A program made the translations under genes and the position numbers. This document shows, piece after piece, positions 38,901 to 50,900 of a DNA stretch of 64,000 bases (its first letter is position 1; every line of letters starts with the position of its first letter). This DNA comes from Procambarus clarkii (lineage: Eukaryota > Arthropoda > Malacostraca > Decapoda > Cambaridae): assembly GCF_040958095.1 (NCBI RefSeq), contig NC_091227.1, positions 19,846,819-19,910,818 of the forward strand, in the 5' to 3' direction. Under the pieces are notes generated by a model that had not been told where the DNA came from, did not search any database, and was given only the letters and a program-made list of their open reading frames with translations.

Positions 38901-41900
38901 TATTTTTATCGCATCTGATCAGGGAAACTATCCTCGATCCCATATGCCAAGCCTATTCATACTATACAAAACTACTGTGATATATATATATATGCAATTG
39001 ACGATCACTAAACACTGATCATTTGTATGCGGAAAAACCACAAAGAAATGGGGAAGAGATGAATGTTTCGGCCTATTAAAGCCGTTGTCAACACCAGACT
39101 GAACCATGACCGAGTCTGGTGTTGACAACAGCTTTAATAGGCCGAAACGTTCATCTCTCTTCCCCATTTCTTTGTGGTTTTTCCGCATATATATATGTAT
39201 ATATCAATTCCTAAAATACCGCCCTCTTTACATGTATTATCTTATATGGCCAATTTATTTATAAAGGCTTGTCGTACAAATTGCTGTTATGCCTCTATAC
39301 AAATATCTCTAATGATTAAAAAGATAAATGCCCTTACCTCCCTACTTTTTTAATATATAATGTACTTTATGTACTATACAATACAAAAAGGACATGCAGA
39401 GGTTAGTTTGGGTGGGTGGTACTCCATGATTAAATTTAAGCTCTAAGCTAAAGCACTATACACCTTAGGTTATTCGGCAGGATGGGTAGTTTTGATGTTG
39501 CCGACTGGGTGCGAGGGTCGGGTCATGGGAGGGGGGGGGGGGGGAGTGTTGCTGACTGGGTGTGAGGGTTGGGTCATGGGGGGACATTTGCTGGGTGTTC
39601 AAGCTGGGTTCAGGTATGGAAAAAAAAAAATGCCAAAATGGTTCTGGGTTGGATGAAGGGCGTGAAGGGAGACCGACTGGGAGGCAAGGGCGTGAAGGGA
39701 GACCGACTGGGGGGCAAGGGCGTGAAGGGAGACCGACTGGGGGCAAGGGCATGAACGAGGGCTGGGATATATTACATGAACTTTTAGCTAATTCAAGGTC
39801 TCATCATAGTGCCCGTCACAAAAAAATAGTTCACAAAACAAATGTAAACAAAATTTTATTTTTAATACAGGAAGCAATTGCAAGTAGCAATTGGAGCCAC
39901 TGAAGTGTTCACACACATTTTACTCTAGCACTTCCTAGTGCAAGGCCTTTCTGCCTTTATTGCATATCACATCCAATGATTTAAATTAAATCAAAGGCAG
40001 ACAGGCATAATGTCTGTGTAGCCACTGTTTAGCTGAAAGACCACTAATGACAAAACCCTTTACAGTAAAACCTCACTTAAATGGCATTTCCTAATAAAAA
40101 CCACACCATAAAATGCACCGAAGACCAAACTGGCCCGTGTAAACTAAATAGAGTATGCAGGAGCGCCTTTTCCCAGTAAATACCAGAACATCTCTTGGCA
40201 GTAGCTTTCTTGCAATATCAAACATTATCAGCATCCCAGAATATAAAGAACTGATTGATTGGTGTCTAATCACTGGAAAAAATAGAAAAATACAACCACA
40301 GCAAAAAAAATAAATACAAAACAAAATATGACTAATCTAAATTTATCAGATCACATGTTTGATCAACTTATTAAAATAAGGTTTTACTGTATTATGTTTC
40401 AGGTATCATTAATGTAATTACTCTTGGGGCACACAATAAACCATCCTGGATGTTAATGTGCAACTCCAAAGTAACTTGCACTATACAGAAGTACTTAAAA
40501 ATAATTCATGCCAATTAATCAACAACTGCAGTGTCACTGGTCGAAAGTTATATGTCAACTCAGGAGCAGGACCTGCACATTGTAATTGTCTAATTTAAGG
40601 GTACAAAAACTACTAAAAAATTTATCATATGCAAAACTGTTAATGATAAAATTACTGTACTGTTAGTTAGAAGTAAGATGCACTAAATACATATACTATA
40701 CTTCCTTTCACCTTGAAAATTATAATTACACAACACTACACCTACATACATACTACAGAATGTACTATAATATTAATTATATCTGATACTACTACTTCTC
40801 ACGCCTTTTAAATTATTATTCAATTATTCATTATAATCACCCGATTTCCCACTTTCTTCAGGAAGGGAGGCATCAGCGCATATGAAAACAAAAGTGGGTA
40901 ACATGTGTAATGGAAAACCATAATACCTATATAATATATACAAATTATCACTCCACTTATTGTATAGCACACACTATATAGCATCACAATTGAGCAACCC
41001 CCGTCTCTCCTCTACAATAGCAACTCCCAACTTCATAAGTTTACCTATTGATGATTACAATAGAAGATAGGCTTGTTAGTTATACGTACATATACCAACT
41101 ACTTCAACATTGCCTTTACCATTATTGTGCGATGTTCACATTCAAGGATCACATCTGCCATGTCATCCAATCTTCCAGTTACCACTTCTACTGTCAAATT
41201 CAATCATACACTACTTTCTTTTCACCAGTCTATTATCTTTCATGCATTCAAAATGCCTAAGTGATCTCTGAATGCTCTCAACAATCATGCTATTATCAAC
41301 TAGTGCTTTTTGTCTCTTTCCCTGCAACATTTTAATTCTTTGCTATTTAAGCAAAACATCTCTTACAATCTGTTAATAAGCTGTCTCTATTTCTTGACTT
41401 GCTACTTTCAAACAACAGTAACTGGAATCCTTACACATCTTCACTGGCACACTGTACATCCATGTCTATCTATTCCTACCTTGTTTTTGCCTAAAAAGGG
41501 GTTTATGCACAAGCCTCTTTCCTTCTAGACTTGCTATATCAAATATGAAAGCTACAATTTCAACAAATTCATTCTTTCCCCTAATGTAAGTTCCCTATCA
41601 CAAGTCCATAAAATGTTTAACTAGTTTACGTAAAGTGCCGATAATGCCAAAAAATACTTATCTGCTTACATGAAATTAGAAACTAATCTTATTACTCACA
41701 TTAGGCACACACGCTACAGTCACACTTTTTCATTGCCTTATATTTGCATATTGAGCCAAGGTGGACATAGAAAATTCATTACAGTACTTCCTATACAGGG
41801 ACTTCTCACAGCCTTCAGGGTACCAGGCCACAATTATTTTACCTTGTAAAGGCCTAGTTTTTTATCAACACTTATGCTGTATTTGAAAGTTGTCAGCCAT

Positions 41901-44900
41901 TTTAATTAAAAATGTAAACTTTATACTGTGGTATGAATTTAATAAAGACTAATTGGAAATTATATAGTGCAACTTCATTTTGGCAAACTTCCAGTTGCAA
42001 CACATCTTGCAGGCAAGATTTATCCACCTTTCCAAACAAGCGTTTGGTGCAGGGGCCCAAGTTCAGAGACCTGTGGGAAGTTGATGGGCCTGGTTAATTT
42101 TGACCAATTTAGGTTCATGGCCTTACCTTTAAAAATTAATATTTTTCAATTTTATTATTGAAGCTCAAACTTTATCCATTGAGCACGTGAACAATTAGAA
42201 TATGAATAGTAACTTTTAATATGGTTCCAGTTACGTTTCTAAAATTTTCATAGATGGACGCAACACTAGGTGAGAAGTTGGAGCCTTGGAAAATCCATCG
42301 AGCATAATTAAAGCCAAATTATATGGTACATTTTTGCATTGGCAGTTTTGGTTTACCCTTGTGTGGGCCCGTGCTTCCATTGAAAATTGTTTCAGGGCTG
42401 GGGCTTTTGAAATAAGGTAGATGAGGTGAAATCTCTTTACAAACAGGTTCTCCATGTGTGTGGAGAGAGAGAAAGAGAGAAATATAGAAACGAAATGGAG
42501 TTGGTCCCTAGTTTGCCAAATTGAGGTTGCACTGTACAAAGTTAATTACATCAGAAGTAATACTGATGTTTCCACCAAAATACAGCGCAGGTGGCAATCG
42601 CCTTATCTTTCAACCAAGCTTTTTTTTTTTTTGTTAATAAAAATTGTTTTGTCTGTCTATTCTTTATATTTTTTCAGAGTACACGTTAACGTTGTGCAGT
42701 CTATTTCGATGCACTGTCATGCACCCCCCAAATTCTGACCATTTGTTTCTTCCGATTGTTATTTAGCATCCAGAAAATAAAAAATCCTTGTACAGTCTCT
42801 TCCTTTAGTGTTTAGCCATAGTGACCCCGAGCAGTTATTTTTAGGGTAGAAATTTAGCGAAGCGAGAGGTTGTGCAGCAATAAAAATTTTCATTGCTTCT
42901 CACTTTATTTAATTTTTTCATGCTCACATGTTATACTGATGTGGGTCAACAGTGGTATTTATTATGTATAACTTTGAAAATATACCCATGTACAAGACTA
43001 TAAATATTAGCACACCAATATTTATTCATACAATACAGTATATACATATATATAAATACAATATGTATAGAAGCATAAATCTTAAAAATTGCACATATCC
43101 ATTTGCATGCAAAATGTGTGCCATCACCGACTTCCCATTTCTAAACATTCATAGGTTCCTAGTATGGACAGTTCCTGTGCTTTCACACACTGGATGGCGA
43201 TGCACCAGACATGGTCCACATCTTTGTAGTAACACCCTGGCAAGAAACTAAAGGGAGATTTTTTTCTTTACAAATATGGTAAATGATCAACAGAGGTCTT
43301 CACGTGTCAAATGACGATCTCCCTAGAATGGGTGCAGCTTATGAATAGAATTGGACATGTAAATCCTCTCTAGACAATTAGAACACATGGTGTCAATCAC
43401 GCTCAAGTGATTGAAGCAGTAAGAGAATGACCTACAATTTTTTAATTAAAATTTTAGGTAAAAATCAGCCATTTTTCTAAATACAGCAATCGATGGAAAA
43501 TAACTTAAAATTATAGCGACTGAATCTAACAGATTAGACAAACGGTGAAAGATCGGCTTCCAACGCCACCACCAGAGCCAGGTCTTTGGAACCTGCAATG
43601 GGGCTTAAGTGAAGTGCCCAACTCCCTCACCACTCGCACATTCCCAGTGTCTTGAACCACTGAGTGCTTATCCTAAGGAGCTTTATGATGATCTATTCTG
43701 CTTTTGGAATAAGCAGCATCCCGCAACTCATAAGCACTTCAGATTAGTTTAAGTTTCTGTACGTCTAATTTGTTAAAAACAAAGTAATTTGTCTAAAACA
43801 ACTAGCACTTTCCCCCCTACAGACTGGTACAGAAGCAGACGACTTCTAAACTCATTAGCTAGTCGAGATCTCTTGAATGACTCAAAAGTGGACAGTAGCA
43901 AAACAACCTACTCCAAACACTCATTGTTGAAACAACTAACTATCACATGCATTTTATTCAATTGTATAAAATGGGCATGTACTGCAAAGATGAATGGTAA
44001 GTAGTTTCATTTGTTGAAAGATGGCATCAAATGTATCTTTCCTTTGGAATGATCTCCCTTGTGGAATGGCTGGCAAGGCCTTGGAATCCTGGTTCCTCTC
44101 TCAAATAGTCAATAAAATATTCCTAATATAGGCCCCTGTACTTCGATAAAAGTAATGAAAGCGGGTCTACCTGTCATAAGGCAACCAGAAACCAGCTATT
44201 AGCATTACCAAGCAACTATGAGTTACGGCCATCTGCAAATGTCTGAGTCAGCATATTCCAGCCTTACATTACTTGCATAGAAATATTTAGCAACATTAAC
44301 ATCTTGTATTACAGTACAGGGTATCTGCCTTTTTTCCTCCCCCTATACAGAGTTTCCATATGCAGTAGTGACATCAGTTTCCTCCAAGGCTCACTTTCAA
44401 CAATGTTTCAGTAGCATCAAAAAATGTTAAATTACAGTATCCTGATATATCATCCTGGTAGGCCATAGGTGTTCAGACCAAGAGCTGACAAACATGATTT
44501 ACCACTTTTCAAAGTTCAAATTTCTCAAAATTTTAAGCTACTGTATATTAACTCTTACTTCCGCAAAAATTCAAGTTATCACTAAGAAATTGGATTCCCC
44601 TTTAACATAGTCAATTTGAGATACCAACAGGCAGTATCTCTGGATATGCATAACGGTGCAATGAGCATGAGTGAAATAAGAACAGGTAACAAGGTCAAGA
44701 CTGGTATAATGAGCACATGCTGCTGTAATGGCAGAAGGGTTAACTGGATGCTGAACCTTAATTGTTCACCCATAAGTTATCGAGACCTGGTCGTAAACTG
44801 ATTTGCAGGTCATGTTCCAGGGAAAACTAGTAGAGCAAGGCTCACAATGCGCTACAAGAGGTGAAGCCTCTATGTCTGCTAGCAAGATTTCAAAATTGTC

Positions 44901-47900
44901 TACTACTGACTCACTGTATCTACAACTGTCTGTGTACCTCTGCCTGTCTCGTTTATTTCATGAACTTTATTTGAATCATTATCAATTAAATGTTATTTAA
45001 ATCTAAGAACCTGTTGTATAAGGAAAAGGACAAGTCAGTAGTCAACTGAATGCCAGAGCCTTCATATGATCAGTTGACATGATCTCCCGTGTATTAACCT
45101 GTTAAAAGTGAACAAGTTCCAAATGAGTCAGCCTGACTGCCTTTGCCAGTGATGAAGTAGACAGCCAGTATAGTAATACTGTACTGTACTTATATTATGG
45201 GTAATGGGGGACGGAAGGAGATTTCAAGTAGGAAGTTCAGAAATGTATTTGTATACGAGTAGTACACAAAGGATAGTTGTCAAAATCTGGCCAGAGGTGC
45301 TCGAAATATAAAAATAAAAAATGTATAGAACAAGAAGTATCAAGAGGAAACAAATCCAATAAAAATGGGGGATACTGTATTTTTCAATCAAGCCCCTGGC
45401 AACCCCTTATGCCATTTTATCCCCCTACAATTATGTGAGCCTACAACCCTTGTAACGCACAAACATGTTTGCTACTTCCGTACCATGAAATTAGTGTAGC
45501 AAAATCTTAATAACCATAAATCACATTTAGGCAAGAACAAATTCATCATAATAAACCTTAATCTGGCCCAATAAAAGCATTTAATACCCATTCTTTATTT
45601 TGACCATTGCAAAAATACCAAGATAGATGTTCGCGCAACAAGCGGGGGTTACTTAAAGCGCGCCTGTGGAGGTAGGGACCTCTGTTCGCCCTAGTACAGT
45701 ATTAGTGTGAAATTTTCCTAAAGTATGGCGAGGGTGGAAGATGTATTGTAGGGAAAGCTGGCCGTTAGGGCAGCCTCCATTGCATGTTTTTCGTCTTTTT
45801 ATAGTAATAGACTGCATATTTCCACGTTTGATTTCTATTCAAGTTAAAAAAAAAATAAACAAGGAATGTTGCCATGTTCATACAAATTTGTATTCTACAT
45901 CACGCAAATTCTATTACTAAATCACATTTCATTGGAATCATGAACTCTAGAAAATTAATTTGCAAACATTTTGACACCAAATTTGTAGTAGTAACCCAAG
46001 AACTACAATACAACATTAAAAGGTATGAACATTTTATGCGTTACCGAGCGAGATCCCGAGATGCTTGGAACATTTACTGTCGGGAAATTGCTAACTGGTC
46101 AGATTGTGTGTTAAAACCTCTTTATTCAATAACTTACCTTAGAAAGATATGGGGGAGGGGGAGAAATGGGCATTTAAATATAAGAAAATTCATGATTACC
46201 ACTGTAGAACTTGTTGTACAAAAGCGTAGGGTGCTGCTGTAGATGCTGGCCAGTGTATTTGTGATGCTATACTTTATATGGCACTGAACGATATAATGAA
46301 TGAACAAATATTTTAAATTTTTTATTTAATATTTGAAATCTCCTACCAAATTATTTTTTATGAGCTAATGCCTCCTATCATAAATTTGATTTAGATCCCA
46401 ACTTGTGAATCACAAATCTTTTAAAATAACATTTAATATTTTAAATAGTTTTCCTAGTTTATGGACCAATTTTTGTTTTCATACCAGTATTAAACCAGCT
46501 TCTGTTAATTTTCAGTATTTTTTAAATCAAGTTCACCTTCCTGCAACAACACATCAGGAAGTAGACTAATTTGGCTGTTACATCATGTACCATATATGCT
46601 GAACAAAATATGCCAACCCAATTTTCTGCAATAACCACGTCCCGATTCTTCTTAATGACAATTACAACACAAGCTCTGATATCCACTGCAAGATGCAGGT
46701 TGACCTTTGTTTTTAAATTGTCAGGCAATCCTGACCTCACTGAAATAAGCCAATATAAAATACAGTACAACCAAATTACAAAACATGCCAAAACATTCAG
46801 ATGTATGAGTTAATATTTAAAAATCATAACTAAATGTTTGCATTGCATAAATGTTTGAAATGTAAATTTAGTGAACCCAGTGTGTAATAAAACTAAACGC
46901 GTCATTCCAGTTCAGTTCACAGACTTTGGGCAAATGTTCTGGCACGCACTTAAATTTTGATGCAATTTGGTAAACTTATAAATCTGTTAGAAATTTAATG
47001 ACATTCGTCTCATATGTAGCTAAAATGATTCCAGTGATACATGACCTAGAATTTTGCAGAAAAGGTACATTTTTTGTGGACATGCCTTATTTCAAAATGA
47101 TGTATCTCTGCTTCATTAGTGCACACAGTTCATTCAAATGTCATTTTAAAAGTATCGAGTGGATCTCCATTTTTAATTATACACACATTTTAAATCTAGG
47201 TTTCAAAAATAAAGTTAACCTTAAATTTAACCTTTGACCTTGGAAAGGTCATTTGATGTCGACCCCGATTTTTTGAAACTCAAACATTTAATGGGTACGT
47301 ATATACAGTATTAGTATATAACAAATGTTCTGGGGGGTATTCTCTTAGTTCAGAAGCTACATTCATTTGAATGGCCCTAACCTTAGCTGAAAACCTTGAC
47401 CTCAAATGTATATCCAAACTTAGGAGACATAACTCTACCATTTCCATTCCTACCATTCTTACCATTTGAGACATCTAAACCATTTGAACTACAATGGTAA
47501 GAACTTCACTATTTGATCAATTTTGTTTATTTTCAGGTCAATAAAATGTTCTGGAATTTGAATGTTCTTAATTTTGGCCGCTATTGCTGCGACCTTATTG
47601 AAAATAAATTAGTATATCTTTAAAAGACATTATCCCTTAACTAAAGATTAATAGAATTGTCACGAATTCATAACGAACCATAAAATATGTAAAACCTGCC
47701 GTTAGCAAAATCTCTGGATCCAAAGTCCGCAATATACAGTGAATATTCTGAAGTTGAAACCATAAAATATAATGTAGCAGCATTTGAGGCTGAAGATGCA
47801 GAAGATAATGAAGCTGATTCAGTATTAGCTTTCCAATATGATTAAGCTACTGGGCAAAAAAGAAGACACCACAGAAGCAAGGAGAGCATCTCATAGACCA

Positions 47901-50900
47901 CATTATGCAAAGACGAAACTTAAAAGTGGAAAGAACTGTGAAAAAGCAGCTTGAATGTTTTGCTGGTCATTCAATTTAATCCACAGACTGATAGAGATCA
48001 AAATTCTTCAATATTTTAAAATGAGTGAAGAAATAAAAATTGACACTCCACCAAAATCAGAAATCAAATTATATTGGAATTTAATCATTCCAAATACATG
48101 GTTAGGAAAGCAAAATGTTTGGTGGCAGATTTTGCAGTACAGTATTTTCAACACCAAATGGGGAAAAGTCTGCCTCATGAAGTTGCAGCTAAGTAATTGA
48201 ATTCTATCATCACAACAAGAAAAGAGCATTAAACAGATTGATGCTGGAGAAACACTTTAAAGATGCCAGAACTAAATCAGGTAGCATACAAATTTATGAT
48301 TAATATATGTATACTGCATTATGAACATACGCTGTATACATGTACTGTACTACAGGTATATACAGTATTTGTGGTATATCTGCATATACATAATCACATA
48401 CTTTTATGCAGACGATGAATCACAATAACGTGGCTGAAGAATGTTGACCAAACCACACACTAGAGGATGGAAAGACGATGACATTTCAGTCCATCTTGAA
48501 GCAAAATTTGGTAATGGTCCATGATGGACTGAAACATTGTCGTCCTTTCATCTTCTAGTGTGTGATTTGGTCAACACATACTTTTACAACAGGAACCCAG
48601 AAGATCCAGTCCATTAGGCTTGTCAGCAAGGGGCTGATAAAAAATACTCATGTATTCTTCAAGTGCATCCAGAAAATGGTGTCCATTCTTCAAAATGCCA
48701 CTATCCCTTTGGCAGATAGGAAAGGCTTCTTCTTAACACACTATAATGCCACTGGTATCTTGTCTTTATCTTGGTCAAGCAAGAAAATGAAATAAACTTG
48801 TTTCCTTCACCCACGTGGACCTGCACACATGTAGGTGAAGGAATTTGTGTATCCCACTTTGCCAGATGAAATAGTCACCGTTACAAGTGATATGATAATG
48901 ATTGCACAGTTCCCATTACTGGCAGGATCTACACACCGAATGTCAAGAATGAATAAGGCCACAAATATAATTCAGCAGCAATAGTGAGTACTACAGAGGC
49001 TGACAGAGGATCATTTTAGTACATATATCAATTTACAAGTTCTGTTCAAGACGTGTACTAAATTTACATTGAATTGAATTGCGCCCATCTTCATGAGTAG
49101 GTAGTGTATTAGTTATTGTCCTGCGTGTGCAGAGTGATTTAATTTAATTAAGACTACAAAAAATGATACAAACACCTACTCATCAGGAAGGTGACTGGCA
49201 CGGCTGTAGGGGAGGAGGCAGCCATAAAATTCATTCCAATGAAGTAATGGCTGATTAGTATTTCTGCCAGTTAATGTTAAAACTAAAGAAATTAATGAGA
49301 AATAGAACTTTGTCCCACCGCTGTAGTTCAAATGGAACTTTGTCCCACCACTGTAGTTCAAATGGTTCCAGAGTTAAGTTTGGATATATACTCAAGGTTT
49401 ACAAACAAGGTTAGTTCCATTAAAATAAATTTAACTCCTAAACTTTGAGAATACCCGACAATTTATGTTGTATATAGTACTAATACACATTTATACTAAT
49501 TAATGGTTTGAGTTTGAAAAAATCTGGGTTAAAGTCAAATAACTTTTGACCTTGGGAAGGTCAAATTTAAGGTCAACTTTATTTAATCCCTGAATTAAAA
49601 TATGTATAGAATAAAAGTTGGAGAGACACTTGATACCTTTAAAATGGCATATGAAAAACCATGTGCCATAGAAGCTCAGATACGTCCTCATGAAATATGG
49701 CTGACCTTAGATTTTTTTTTTTTGGGTATAATTGAAGGTTGCACATCTTTGGAACAGTTTTACCTACAGATGAGACAAGTCATTCAATTTATCTCACCAA
49801 GATCTGTGTGTACCAAATTGCATCAAGATCATAGACGTAACTGGAAACCACCTGCGTGAAGCAATAGGGGAATGACCCCTCATCTAAATCATCCACCGTG
49901 AAAAGCTCATTCCTCCAGGGCTGTGCATGCTCCAGTATTTTTTCCTATTCTCCTATTGGACATTAACAAGAATACAAACTACAGTATTGCATTCTTTGCA
50001 GATGATACTAGGATTTCTATGAGACACTATAAAGGCTAAAGCAAACCTCCATATTTACACAAATCAGGTCTGCCAATAGGCCACAGAAAATAAAATGTTA
50101 ATGATCAGTTTACAGCTCATGTATTATGAAAATAAAAAGAAAATGCATAAGTCAAATCACACCATAGAGCAAAAAAAGCCATTAAAAAATTTGGGAGTAA
50201 AACATGCCAAAGGACCTTAATTTTCAAAAATATAATAATGTAGCCGACAACTGCAGAAAAATTGACAGACTGAATAACAAGAACTTTTCAAAGAGATGCC
50301 AGACCAATGAAGTTAATTTTACAACTAATGAATTACAGGGTGGAATATTGTTGTACAATAACAGCCCCATTCAAAGCTGGAGAAATTGTTGATCTATGGA
50401 AAATTGTTGTATATGGAAAAAAAAAAATTTCCTGCCCAATCCACTTGATATACCAAACATTTTTGGGGGCTCGCTAAAATTTTGTAAATCTCTATTTACT
50501 CTAGTATAGTCAAGAGTGAACAATTCATACTTTGAAAATATTAAGCAGGACTGGTTCCAAATCTGCATTCGGAATTAACGCCAAACAAGACGAGGAGGCA
50601 CAACAGGAAGTGCAAAAATAGCCGATGAAAAGGAGAGGTGCATTATGTACGCGAATTCTAACACCAGACTGAAGACTTCAACACACCCTACATAAAAGGC
50701 ATGACTACCCAACCTCTTAATGTTCAACCGAGAACTTGATAAGCACCTCCAAAGGAAACCTATCAGCATGGCCAAGATATGTCGGGCTGCAACTAGCTGT
50801 GTCTAACAGCTTGTTTAGCCAGACCAATCAGGTCTGGTCATTGACCAGGCCATGGGGACGTTTACCCTCAGTCATTTCATTTAAATTACCAGCCAGTCAG

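Noticed and set aside
41048-41528. Several open frames in hnRNP U intron 1
   Set aside because: AT-rich, His/Ser/Tyr-biased translations with no motif; perhaps a very old repeat, but not supportable.
45874-46242. 122-residue open frame in hnRNP U intron 1
   Set aside because: The composition is like random AT-rich sequence; no motif, promoter or splice signals were recognised.
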